Below, piece by piece: positions 29,100-39,555 of a stretch of DNA of 64,000 nt (positions are counted from its first letter, which is position 1; every line of letters begins with the position of its first letter). This DNA comes from Prorocentrum cordatum (Eukaryota; Sar; Dinophyceae; Prorocentrales; Prorocentraceae). Under the pieces are notes generated by a model that searched no databases, had not been told where the DNA came from, and saw only the letters and a list, made by a program, of their open reading frames with translations. Both the position numbers and the translations under genes were made by a program. Location: contig CAUYUJ010015740.1 in assembly GCA_963575745.1 (NCBI GenBank), forward strand, positions 40,001 through 104,000, written 5' to 3'.

Positions 29100-29480
29100 T
29101 AAACCACCCAGGCCTGTCACCAGCTTGCAGGGTAGCGGGATGATATCTATTGGATCTCAAGTGGGTTCCAATGGCTTCTTTTGGATCCCACCAGAATGCC
29201 CACTGGGTTCCCATATAATACCCCGAGCGCTTTTCATCAGCATTACAAAAGGAAGGTTCCTCGATTGTAACCCAGCGGAGTTTCCAATCGTTTTCCAATA
29301 AGAAGGGCCCCAATGGGTTTCAATAGGAAGCGCCCCCTGTCGGATTCGAATGGGACGCCCGTGAGCCCCAGATAGAGGAATGTTGCTGGATTCCAGTGGG
29401 AGTCATCTCGTGCCAACAGGATCCCAGTGGGAAGGGTACCGCTTGGATTCCAATCGGATTCTGTTGGATGCCATTATGAA
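29100..29480. repeat. Degenerate array of GGATTCCAATGGG-like units
   Basis: GGATTCCAGTGGGA, GGATCCCAGTGGGA, GGTTCCAATGGC, GATTCGAATGGGA and similar motifs every 20-40 bp. Confidence 0.7.
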
Positions 29481-29597
29481 TCTGCCATTTCACAGATTCT
29501 CGCTTCAGACGGGTCACTTTACAACCAACACGCTTCAGAAAACGAAATGTATCCCTTGCATGGACCCACGGAGATTCCGGGAATTGAAAAACATCTG

Positions 29598-29725
29598 TCG
29601 CTCATCTGCGTTTACTCGCCTGGTTGTATAGTGGCCTTCCTGGTTGCAAAGCTCTTCTGGGAAAACCGATGCTGGTTGTAAAGTACCCCATCTGGTTGTA
29701 AAATGGCCGCTCTGGTTGCAATGTG
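29598..29725. repeat. Tandem array, ~19-bp CTGGTTGTAAAGTGGCC unit
   Basis: CTGGTTGTAWAGTGGCC-type units repeated about six times with CTGGTTGCAA variants. Confidence 0.8.
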
Positions 29726-29735
29726 GCCCACACGC

Positions 29736-29887
29736 CCCTCCTCCACCCCCTCTCCCTCTTTCTCCTCTTCCTCCTCTTCCTTTTCCTCCTCCGCCTCCTC
29801 CTTCTCCTCCTTTTTCTCCTCCTCCTCGTCCTATCATTCCTCGTCCTCGTCGTCGCCTTCGCCCTCGTCCTCATCCTCCACCAAACT
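29736..29887. repeat. CCT-rich tract
   Basis: CCTC/TTCCTC low complexity, then TCGTCC repeats. Confidence 0.9.
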
Positions 29888-30002
29888 CGCGCAATAAATC
29901 CGTCGACCCCTTGGGGTCACGGCGTGTGAAATGTTATCCCCCTCCCCAAACCCCCCCGTGGGAACCCGGTCGAGCCGGTTTGGAGGGGAGGGGGGGGAAA
30001 AG

Positions 30003-30412
30003 GTGTCATCAGGCACCACGAGGCCCCAGAGGGCTCCAAGCAACCCCCACGATGGCCCAAGAGGCCCTCGAGACGCCCACAGGTCGGCCCAAGACGTACA
30101 AGATGGCCCCAAAATGGCCCCAGAAGACGGCCCAGGAAGCCTCCAAGAGCATTCCCAAGAGGGGCCCCAGAGGCCAAAATCGTTGAATTCGTATGGGGAG
30201 GACGTACATTTTTATTATGCACGACTTTTCGGCCTTCACGGCGTTGAAGACGGCCCCAGAGTCCCCCAAGACCGCCCCAAAACGGCCCAAGAGGCCCCCA
30301 AGGGCGCTCGACACTTCACAAGAAGGCGCCAAGACGGCCCAAGAGGCCCCCAAGACGGCCCAAGAGTGCCCCAAGACGGCCGAAAGAGGGGCCCAAGAGG
30401 GGCCCAAGAGGG
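30003..30412 (+). repeat. GGCC-rich degenerate array (G11 family), forward
   Basis: Degenerate CCCCAAGACGGCC / CCCAAGAGGCC units. At 30180-30250 the array is broken by a ~70-bp spacer (TTGAATTCGTATGGGGA ... CTTTTCGGCCTTCACGGCG) related to spacers at about 41668, 44610 and 45610. Confidence 0.8.
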
Positions 30413-30415
30413 GCA

Positions 30416-30436
30416 CATATATATATATATATATAT

Positions 30437-30491
<55 letters not shown>
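30416..30491. repeat. TA microsatellite
   Basis: (TA)n of 76 bp with one TATAATA break. Confidence 0.95.
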
Positions 30492-30493
<2 letters not shown>

Positions 30494-30540
30494 CTCCCGC
30501 GGGCATATACCTCGATCGAAGAGAGGAAGAGGATAACGAC

Positions 30541-30572
<32 letters not shown>

Positions 30573-31664
30573 GGAAGAGGGAAATAAAGAGAAAAGATTT
30601 CGTCGTCGCCGCCGATGTCTCACAGATTTTCGTGGTCGCTCGACCACCCGAGACATCTCCTCGAACTCAGCCTCCAGGAGCCGTTTTCGATGCCGGGGAC
30701 CACCGCCGAAAGTCCGGGATGAGGATCGACCTCCCTGGCCGGTACCACCCCTTCACAAAGGAAGGAACACGGGGTGGATCGAGGCTCGAGGCGTGAGACT
30801 CCTAGTTCGCAGCCCCAGCTGGGTCTCAACGAACCCCGAGCCCATCCAGGAGGTGGAAAAGGAGGCCTGGGACAGGCCCCGTGAAGGCCCCAAGAAACTC
30901 ACATAAAACCACGAAAGGCCCCCACAAGGCCCCCCCTTGGACACCACACGCTACGTAGGACATGCCGAAACCCAAGATTGCCAAGCGATCGCGCGCGTTC
31001 CGCGGAATCTGACTTTCACTTTTGCTGCCGCCCCAAGGGGTCAGCGGTGCGGCGTAAGCCAATGAATAATACTCCTCTAAGCTCTCACTAGGCTCCGTCC
31101 GGAAGATCGCCAGCTCCCTCCGCGCAGATTCCTGTACACACAGAATTTGGCAACGGTGATCTCTCGTATGTTTTTATCAATCAGATTGTTTGCGGCGTTG
31201 GAAATGGTGTCACACTTCAGCGTGGGCTTCATTTTCGGATCGGCGCTTTTCTCCCGTCGTTCGGGATGGCACTCCAGCCCGAGCGCAACGCACGCTTATG
31301 GATCCGAATCATATTTCATCGTTGTCGCCCCCCTCATTTCCCCTCCTCCGCCCTTCCCCGGTCCTCCTTCTCCTCCCGCTTCTTCCACTCCACTTCCGTG
31401 CTGCTGCCGCTGCTGCTGTTCGTCCTCATCCTCCCCCTCCTTCCACATCCTCCTCCTTTTCCTGCAGCTCATCCGCCACCTTCTCCTCCTCATGTGTACC
31501 CAGCTTCCCTTTCCCGATTGCGCACAACACGATCGGGTCACTGTGTTGGCATTCCAGAACGGCTATGCCACGCGTCCGCGGATGGAGAACGCCAGCGCAG
31601 TGGAAAGGGACCGGAGGGAGAAACAGGATGTCAGATGTGGTACGAGAGCGCCCAGCTTGTCCTC
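30492..31664. other. Non-genic stretch
   Basis: Holds a GGA/GAA tract at 30530-30600 and a short G11-like part at 30860-30960. No coding frame supported. Confidence 0.45.
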
Positions 31665-31838
31665 CCTTTCCTGTTCCTCCTCCTCCTCCTCCTTCTCATC
31701 GTCCTCGCCCTCACCCTCGTCATCGTCCTCCTCCTCACCCCCACTCTCTTCCTCCCCCTCTACCTCCTCCTCTTCCCACTCTTCCCCTTCCCCCTCCCCC
31801 TCGCCCTCCTCCTCCTCCTCCTCCTCCTCCTCCATCTC
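31665..31838. repeat. CCT microsatellite tract
   Basis: (CCT)n with TCATCGTCC interruptions; joins R12 at the 3' edge, as at 10462. Confidence 0.95.
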
Positions 31839-32450
31839 CATTCCTTTGTCTTATAAATAGCTTCTCCCTGTCGCACCCCGAGGCCAGTTTTTAGGGGCGG
31901 GCCAGGCGTTTCGCCAGAGACTTCCTCACCATCTCTGACTCTGAAGCTTCTAAATTGGCAACGGTTTCACAGATGGAGGGCGGGTCGTTTTCAAAATAAG
32001 GCTATCGCCTTAGCGCCGCGTGCATTTATTTCAAAATTGCAAGGCTTTCGCCCATAGAGGGCCGGTCGTTTTCAAAATGTGCCTCTCGCCGTAGCGCCGC
32101 GCACGCTCGTCTTAAGAATTTGCGGACAATTGATGGATTGAGGGCGGTTCATTTTCAAAATGGGGTTCTTGCCTTAGCGCCGCGCACATTCGTTGTACAC
32201 TAACGCAAGAGTTTCACGGATTAAAGGCAGCTCCTTTCCAAACTGTGGTTCTCGCCTGATCGCCGCGCACATTCGTTGTAAACATGTGCAAGCGTTTCAC
32301 GTATTGAGGGCGAATCGTTCTCAAAATGTGGCTCTCGCCTTACCGCCGCGCACATTCGTTGTAAGCATTTGCAAACAATTGATGGATTGAGGGCGGTTCC
32401 TTTTCAAAATGTGGTTTTCGCCTGAGCGCCGCGCACATTCGTGCAATAAC
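31839..32450 (+). repeat. Repeat family R12 with six 83-bp tandem units
   Basis: The leader part (TTCCTTTGTCTTATAAATAG, TCTCCCTGTCGCAC, GGGCGTTTCGCC) is followed by units with a GAGGGCGG part, TTTTCAAAATGTGG, CTCGCCTTAGCGCCGCGCAC and ATTCGTTGTA. The GCCGCGCAC mark recurs near 32012, 32093, 32176, 32261, 32343 and 32425, a period of 81-84 bp. Confidence 0.9.
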
Positions 32451-32514
32451 TCAGCGTACCAGACATGGTGTTTGGACGGATTTCGCATTTTGCGGGTGGA
32501 GCATTTTTTTGTTA

Positions 32515-32771
32515 TATATTCGCGGTGCTGAAGTCCAATGAATGGCGTTCTGGAATGATTTAGGGTCGTCAAGACGCAACAACTAGGTTGATCCGTGGAG
32601 TTTGAATACAGGGTACAATGTTTATGCACGCTTCAGGGTCATCAAAAAGTTATTTTCCAACGAGGCAGTTTCCACAATGGAAATGAACCGTTATAGGGGC
32701 CTATAAAGCAGGAGCTGGGAGAGAGGATTAATTCCAACATCGTTGCTGACTCTTGGGTTTACACTTGTATC
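32515..32771 (-). repeat. Dispersed repeat family R11, copy 2
   Basis: Minus-strand match to 27399-27650. It contains one extra ~30-bp segment (CCTATAAAGCAGGAG part), and its terminal AACCCAAGAGTC end touches the CCT tract at 32772. Confidence 0.8.
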
Positions 32772-33003
32772 ACTCCTCCTCCTCCTCCTCCTCCTCCTCC
32801 TCCTCCTCCTCCCCCCTCCTCTCGCTGCTCCTTTCGCTCCTCGTCGTCGCCCTCCCCTACCCCCCCCATCCTCCTCGCCGCTCCCCCCCTCCCACCCATC
32901 CCTCCGTCGATGGGGGAGGAGGAGGAGGAGGAGGAGGAGGAGGAGGAGGAGGAGGAGGAGGAGGAGGAGGAGGAGGAGGAGGAGGAGGAGGAGGAGGAGG
33001 AGG
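32772..33003. repeat. Opposed CCT and GGA tracts
   Basis: (CCT)n at 32772-32820 and (GGA)n at 32911-33003 face each other about 90 bp apart and could pair as a long stem. Confidence 0.9.
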
Positions 33004-33137
33004 GAGAACAGGGCGGCCCCAGCGCCGCTCCCTCGGCCAGCAGCTACAAACAAACAGCGCGCCCGCCTCGTGGAGGGGAGCGCCTGGCTCGAGGGGCTCC
33101 CCGCCCTGCGCCACGGCCCAGCCCGCCACCTGCGGCT

Positions 33138-33299
33138 CAGGAGGGAACAAAAACACACAGACACAATTAATCGTCGATCCCTAAGAAAATATAGGAAAAT
33201 ATGGGAAGTGGGGGGGAAGACGAAAACCATAAAAAATGGAAAAATATGGGGAATCAATTTTTTGGTGTGTATTTATTTGTGTGTCCTGGGGCCCCTTCA
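33138..33299 (-). repeat. Dispersed repeat family R8, copy 3
   Basis: Minus-strand copy: begins (plus strand) CAGGAGGGAACAAAAACACA and ends GGGGCCCCTTCA. Confidence 0.85.
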
Positions 33300-34096
33300 G
33301 CGGCGGGCGCCGTCGACGTTGCCGTCGTCGCCGCCGGCGTCGTCGTCAGCGTCGTCGTCAGCGTCGCCGTGGTCGTCCTCGTCGTCGCCGGACGAGGAGA
33401 GGACCGGCGGTCGAAGGAGAAAGCTTTGCAGCAACGGCGCCCGAGTGAGGAAGGGCCGAATTACCCCCGTGCACTCCCTGGCCTGGGGCGGAGGGGGTCT
33501 TGCGAAGGACGGCGACATCATGGGGGACGAGACGTGAAGAGGTGCGGGCGTCCGACAGCCACGGTGGCGATCTCGTTCCTCAACGTCTGTTGCAAAGCGT
33601 TCCTTCGACAGGAAGAGTGGGAGACGGATCGAAGAGAAGAAGGAAGAAGAGGAGGAGGAGGAGTATCAAGAATTATGCTGAGGAAGGACCAGAGAGACGG
33701 AGGGCGAGGAGGATCGAGGAGGAGCAGGATCGAGAATGAGCAGCAACAGGAGGAGAGGGGGAGGCTAGCAGAAGGACGAGGCAGAGGCTCAGGGTCGTGT
33801 ATCAAGGGTCGATACTCCTCCTGGGCGCTCTTGGCTCTAGTTGGCCCTCCAGATGGCGTCGGGTGTCGCCGTCACCGTCGCCAGAGTCGCCGTCACCGTC
33901 GTCGGTGGTGTCGAAGCCGTCGCCGTAACGCCGTAGGCGGCGGCCCATTCAGGCACTTGGGGCGGTTGCCAGTTGCCACCCTCGATGATCGACGGCACCG
34001 AGCCTCCCGCGCTCCGAAGGAATCGGGACGGACACTTCTTGAACTGCTGCGGCGTCAGCAAACCGTCTTCGGACACTGTGTGGGGGTCTCAGAGCC
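33300..34096. other. Non-genic stretch
   Basis: GTCGTC-rich 33310-33400, GGA-rich 33630-33780, and CGCCGTCACCGTCG repeats near 33860-33930. The 460-codon open frame across this part is a chain of repeats. Confidence 0.5.
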
Positions 34097-34300
34097 GCGT
34101 GGTGACGGATCGCGCGGTGACCTCGACAAATCCCAGAAAGGACCTCACCACACGGTCCGTGGCCGCACGGCTTCGGGACCTGGAGGCCCCGTTCGCCCGA
34201 GACGTTCTCGGAGAACGACCCGAGTCCCAAAACCGCGCGTTGGCTTCGAATCCCCACCGAACCACCACGCGGCATGGTCACCACACCGTTTGGGGGCCAT
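34097..34300 (+). repeat. Dispersed repeat family R9, copy 3
   Basis: The longest copy: GGTGACGGATCGCGCGGTGA through TCGCCCGAGACGTTCTCGG and CCCGAGTCCCAAAACCG to CACACCGTTTGGG. Confidence 0.8.
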
Positions 34301-35120
34301 GCCATGGTCTGCGACTGCCAGGCAGCGATCTGGGGTGGGAAGGGGTCGAGAAGTCGGGGGACCGCGCATCACAAAGACCGTGGGGCCAGAGCATCGAATA
34401 CGGAGGCTCAAGAGCCGAAGCATCTTGACTTCGCTTATCCTGTTTTCTGACGAGCGAACAACACAAACACACAAACACACAAACACACACACACCCATAC
34501 CCATAGGGGGGTCGGGGAAGGCTATGGGTGCGTGTTGTCGGATGGGGGCCCCCGCTCGAACGGAGACGTCCCCCAGGGTCTGACAACCCGCACCTCCCCA
34601 CCCACAGCCAGTCCTCCCCCCACGACCCCACTAGTGGGTATGGCTGTGTGGTGCTCGTTCGTCACGTTCGTCCGCTGGGGTTGCCCAGGCGCCCTCCGGG
34701 GGGCCCCGGAGGACTGGTTCCCCAAGCGCCCTCCGGAGGGCCCCTTCGAAGGAGCTATAGCAGAAACTGCTCTCCTGGCGACAGCAGGATCTGCAGCTAG
34801 ACCTGTAGTGACACCTGAAGTAGAGCTGTAAGAGAAGCTGTGCGCATCGCATAATGGCTTTGGCCTGTCGCATACCAATTTGATAAGAAGCACAGGGCGA
34901 ACGAGAGAGACAGAGAGAAAGAGAGAGAAAGATAAGCGCACGCAAGGACTGCAGCAGAAAACCATTAGATTCTCTGGCTTAAAAATAAATTCCACAGCTG
35001 GAGCACTGTGTGTGTTTATCTCCCACTGAGCAAACTTAATACCATGTTCACTCTGACAGAATTCGAACATTTCCACTTCTCTGGGGGACTACCCAGCTCA
35101 GCCTGGGGAGTTTTACAGAA
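34301..35120. other. Non-genic stretch
   Basis: An AC microsatellite near 34460-34495, a duplicated GCGCCCTCCGGRGGGCCCC palindrome near 34690 and 34727, and a GA-rich tract 34905-34940. No gene seen. Confidence 0.45.
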
Positions 35121-35127
35121 TATATAG

Positions 35128-35506
35128 CACCCCGCAATTGCGGATAAGAGTGAGGGGGCGGGCGCGGGCGACGCGGGCGTCGTCAAGCCGGCGGACCTCG
35201 TGGCCCCCACCTTCCGTGTCGATGGCGCTCTCCTTCTCCCCCTCCTCCTCCTCCTCCTCCTCCTCCGCCTCCTCCTCCTCCTCCTCCTCCTCCTCCCTTC
35301 CTCGTCCTCGTCCTCGTCCTCATCGTCATCGTCGTCCTCCTCCTCCACCTCGTCCTCCTCCTCCTCCTCTTCTTCCTCGTCCTCCCTCTCCCCCCCTCGT
35401 CCTTCCATCATCGTCCTCCCATTGTCGTCATGATCCTCCTCGTCGTCCTCCTCCTCTTCCCCCCCTCCCGATCCTCCCCCCTCCTCCTTTTTGTCGTCGT
35501 CGTCGA

Positions 35507-35540
<34 letters not shown>

Positions 35541-36413
35541 CCCTCCTCCTCCTCCTCCTCCTCCTCCTCTTCCTCCTCCTCCTCCTCGTCCTCCTGCAAA
35601 AGCAGCCCGCCGCAGGCGCCGAAAAATTTGGTTTGTACACTGAACGTGGTTTGGGTCGCTGGTGGGCCGCGGGTTCTCCACCAGGAACGAATGCACAAGA
35701 TGCCCGCCGCAGGCGCCGAAAAATTTGGTTTGTACCCTGAACGTGGTCGCGGGTGGGCTGCGGTCTCTCCACCTAGAAGGAATGCAAAAGATGCCCGCCG
35801 CAGGCGCCGAAAATGTGGTTTGTACCCTGAACGTGGTTTGGGTCGCGGGTTGGTCGCGGGGTGGTCGCGGGGTGGGTCGCGGGCTCTCCACCTGGAAGGA
35901 ATGCAAAAAAAGCCCGCCGCAGGCGCCGAAAATGTTGGTTTGCACCTTGAACGTGGTTTGGGTCGCGGGTGGGTCGCGGGTGGGTCGCGGGGTGGGTCGC
36001 GGGTGGGTCGCGGGTGGGTCGCGGGTGGGTCGCGGGTGGGTCGCGGGTGAGTCGCGGGGTGGGTCGCGGGTGGGTCGCGGGTGGGTCGCCGGTGGGTCGC
36101 GGGGTGGGTCGTGGGGTGGGTCGCGGGTGGGTCGCGGGTGGGTCGCGGGTGGGTCGCGGGGTGGGTCGCGGGATGGGTCGCGGGTTGGGTCGCGGGATGG
36201 GTCGCGGGTGGGTCGCGGGTGGGTCGCGGGTGGGTCGCGGGTGGGTCGCGGGGTGGGTCGCGGGTGGGTCGCGGGTGGGTCGCGGGTGGGACGACGACAA
36301 CAAACAACAACAACAAACAACAACAACACGAATCCGCACCGCGGAATCCCACTTCAGCCACGCACCCAGGGACAGTGAATGACCGTTCGGCCCCCTCACT
36401 CTGATATGGGGTG
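35128..36413. mobile_element. Composite element CE, copy A, with inverted ends
   Basis: Left end CACCCCGCAATTGCGGATAA continues into AGAGTGAGGGGGCG (35147-35160). The right end is its complement in compressed form (GCCCCCTCACTCT, then GATATGGGGTG, to 36413). Inside, in order: a CCT/TCG microsatellite (35237-35600), four ~90-120 bp units starting GCCCGCCGCAGGCGCC (35604-35960), an 11-12 bp GGGTCGCGGGT minisatellite (35835-36290), a CAA/ACA tract (36296-36330), then CCACGCACCCAGGGACAGTG and AATGACCGTTCGGC. Copy B has the same order. No protein is encoded. Confidence 0.8.
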
Positions 36414-36960
36414 TTTGAAAAACCATGTTCTGAACCAGTTTAGCCGCCCGGAATGTTTGAAACATGTGGTACACACGAAACCAGAACCACGCGCGCTTCG
36501 CGCGCTTGTGTTCTAGTCACCCCCGCCATTCATAAGTTCAAATTGCCACTGAAGTGGCTACCTACATGCCTTAAGCATAGGGTATAACGTTTCTATAACG
36601 CGGGCAGAGCAGATACGAACTGCCGACAGGGAAATGTACATACTACTCAATGCACAGCGATGCGCACCAATGAAACCAATGGAGTGAACAAGGCGGCAGC
36701 GCAGTGTAACGCATTGCCGTGGAATCGAACCAGATGCGGGCGCAATGCGGCTCGAAGCATTGCAAGCACAAGCTAGCAACACAAATGCACAGCAACGCAA
36801 TGCAGTGTGGCAGTGCGAATCAAAAAACGGTACAACAATACTCAACAATGCATTGTGGATCACAACGCAATGCAATAGCACATGCCCCGGAAAACAACCA
36901 ATCCGAATGCAAAGGAACACAAGGCACAATAATGCAACATACCAAACATGATTTTGGGAA
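36414..36960. other. Non-genic stretch with GCAATGC oligomers
   Basis: A short hairpin GCGCGCTTCGCGCGC near 36488, then many GCAATG/CAATGC motifs (36620-36950). No gene. Confidence 0.45.
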
Positions 36961-36964
36961 TTCA

Positions 36965-37200
36965 AAGATCCAAGGGGCGAGCCGCCCTAGAAAGAACCCA
37001 AGAGCACCCCGAGGGGAGCCCAAGACAGGGCCAAAATGGCACCCACGACCAGCCAGTGAGTTCCCCGAGAGAAGCTCCAAGGGGGGCCCAAGCGTGGCCC
37101 AAGGAGCTCCAAGCAGGCTCCAGAACGGGGCACAGGAAGGAGCCAAGAGGCGCCCCCAAAAAGCTGGAAGATGGCGTCAGAACGAGAGGGCCCAAGGAAA
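36965..37200 (+). repeat. G11 array, forward, diverged
   Basis: CCAAGAGCACCCCGAGG, GGGGCCCAAGCGTGGCCCAAG and similar degenerate units. Confidence 0.65.
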
Positions 37201-37687
37201 CGCCCCCTCAGCCATAAAAGCAAGTCGCGAGGGCTCACGTACAGACCCAAGAGTGGCGTCAAGGGTGGCGTCAAGGGTGACTCTTGTTGGCACCGAACCG
37301 CCCGCAGCGAAACGGAGGCAGAGGTAGTACCGCGACGGTGGCGGCGGCACGAAGCCCACCTCAGGTTCTAGCAAACCGCAGCCCTTGATTGAAGCAGTGA
37401 CCCACAATTGGTCTGAACTCGAGGTGGAAGAGTACCACTCACGCGGATCACACAGCGTCGCCCCGATAATTTCGGCAAGCCCCTAACACGGATCGCCCCC
37501 CCCCCCCACCCCGGAGCTCCGCTTGCAGTGCCAGGCACAAAGTTCGCACGCGTCCCTCCATCCATCTCGGCACACCCTTCACACGGATCGTGCCCCAGAG
37601 GGATGTAGTTCCACTTTCTTCCCCTGTGGAAAGGTTCGCATAGCGTCCCCCCCCGCGTATTTCGACTCACTCCTCACAAGGATTGTG
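37201..37687. repeat. Degenerate ~90-100 bp units with CACGGATCG
   Basis: TTTCGGCAAGCCCCTAACAC, CTCGGCACACCCTTCACACG, TTCGACTCACTCCTCACAAG and (after the GTT tract) GTCGGCACACCCCTGACATG mark a loose tandem series, each followed by GATCG or GATTG. Confidence 0.6.
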
Positions 37688-37745
37688 TGTTTTTGTTGTT
37701 GTTGCTGTTGTTGTTGTTGTTGTTGTTGGTGTTGTTGTTGTTGTT

Positions 37746-37839
<94 letters not shown>

Positions 37840-37840
37840 G
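37688..37840. repeat. GTT microsatellite
   Basis: (GTT)n with a GTTGTC sub-block. Opposite-strand reading gives poly-Gln/poly-Thr. Confidence 0.95.
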
Positions 37841-37934
37841 GTTTTCAACCGACGGCCCCAGAGACAGGGTTCGCATCCCACCGCCCCGCCCATGTCGGCA
37901 CACCCCTGACATGGATCATTCGTCGTTAGGTGCG

Positions 37935-38240
37935 TCTTATGGGCGCACTGGACGCCTCTCGTGGGCTTGCGGCGTGATTATCAAGGGCCTTTTTAAGCCT
38001 CTGCAGCGCCTCTTGGGGGCCTCGCGGCGTCTCGTCGGGGCCACTCGGGAGCTTCTCGGGGTTTCTTGAAATCTTCGGGGGCCTCTCGGGGGTCTCGTGG
38101 GCATGTTAAGAATGTTGCGAGCCACACCCTCCAAGATACTGCCCCACGGCCCCGCTTGGCACCCTCGTGGGGCCCTCTTGGGCCTCCCGTGGGGCCCTCT
38201 TGGGGATCTCTTGGGGCGTCTTGGGCGCCCTTGGGACCGT
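37935..38240 (-). repeat. G11 array, reverse orientation
   Basis: GGCCTCTCGGGGGTCTCGTGG, CTTGGGCCTCCCGTGGGG and CGTCTTGGGCGCCC units. Confidence 0.7.
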
Positions 38241-38329
38241 CTAGGCGTAGATTGAATCAACGGGTCATGCATGTGGCTGCAGGGACGCAAACTATATGAT
38301 GAACGTGGGGAGAGAACGCCTCACGACAG

Positions 38330-38820
38330 AGGTCCCCTGGCGCTCCCCCCTTCACCGCGTCCAGCGGCTCCTGGGCGTCAAGGACACCACGGCTTCAACT
38401 CTAAGCGCCCCCCAGGCCCCCCCCCCTTGACCGCGTTTCGCGGCCGGGGGGGCGCGTCGAGACACCATGGCTTCAACCTTGAGCGCCCCCCAGGCAGCCC
38501 CCCCCCCTTGACCGCGTTTCGCGGCCTAGGGGGCGCCTCGGGACACCACGTCTTCAACCTTGAAGGTTCCACGGGCTCCCTCCCTTGAACGCTTCTCGCA
38601 GCAGGGGGGGTGCCTCGAGACACTCCGGCCTCAACCTTGAGCGCCCCCCGGCCCCCCCCCCCTTGACCGCGCATCGCTGCCGGGGGGGGGGCACCTCAGA
38701 ACACACAGGGGATGCCCGGGGAGGCGCTTCGGGACACTGCGGCTTCAACCTTGATCGCCCCCCAGGACCCCCTTGACGGCGTCTCGCGACGGGAGGGGCC
38801 CCTCGGGACACCCTGGCAGG
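38330..38820. repeat. Tandem array, ~80-bp unit
   Basis: Five to six units with GACACCACGGCTTCAACCTT, GAGCGCCCCCCAGG, a C-run, and TTGACCGCGTTTCGCGGCC. Confidence 0.85.
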
Positions 38821-39104
38821 AGGCGAAATGTCGTGGGCGACGGGGCGGGCTGCAACTGGCCGCCCCATTGCTGGGCGACGGGCCATGAAAATGGTCCGCC
38901 GCCCAAAGCCAAAAACCTCGGTCTTGGCCGCCCCCCAGGCTACCGCGACGCTGAGCGCCCGCCAAGGCGAAGCAAACCCGACTGGACTGCACAGTGGCGT
39001 GCTGTCCGCTCGCGGCTCGTACTGCCACCGTGCCTGGGACGTGGGTCAGAGGCTTCTTGGATACCTATTGGGGCCTCCTGACATGATTCTCGGCGCCCCT
39101 CGGA
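38821..39104. other. Non-genic stretch
   Basis: Nothing recognised. Confidence 0.35.
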
Positions 39105-39365
39105 GCCAGTTTTGAAGCCTCTTGGAGCCTCTCGGGGGGTGTTTGGGGGCCTCTTGGGGCCTCTTTCGGGCCTCGTGGGGACCTGCTGGCGGTCTGGGAG
39201 GTCCACTTGGGTCGGCGGGCTCGAATTGTGAGCTGGAATTTCCCCTCTCGGGCCCTCCAGGGGCCATCATCTTGGGCCGTCTTGGGCGCCTCTTCGACCG
39301 TCTCGGGAATGCCTGTTGGGCCGTCTTGGGGCGATCCTCATGCCCTCTGGGGTCGTCCAAGGCGC
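39105..39365 (-). repeat. G11 array, reverse orientation
   Basis: TCTTGGGGCCTCTTTCGGGC, TCTTGGGCCGTCTTGGGCGC and variants; it runs into the TA tract. Confidence 0.75.
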
Positions 39366-39390
39366 TGTGATGACCTAAAAAGCGAATGTG

Positions 39391-39434
<44 letters not shown>

Positions 39435-39512
39435 TAAAAACATATACATACACATGTATGTATGTATGTATGTATGCATGCATGCATGTATGTGTATATA
39501 TATATAGATACA

Positions 39513-39550
<38 letters not shown>
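39391..39550. repeat. TA, TATG/CATG and CT microsatellite cluster
   Basis: (TA)n 39391-39430, (TATG)n and (CATG)n 39455-39490, (CT)n and (TA)n to 39550. It borders composite element copy B. Confidence 0.95.
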
Positions 39551-39555
39551 CGTAG

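Noticed and set aside
34240-34255. TTCGAATCCCC as a tRNA T-arm
   Set aside because: No matching stems or anticodon arm around it; no tRNA gene was found in the window by eye.
33201-34583. 460-codon plus frame, the second longest in the window
   Set aside because: Begins inside repeat R8 and ends beyond repeat R9; a chain of repeats, not a protein.
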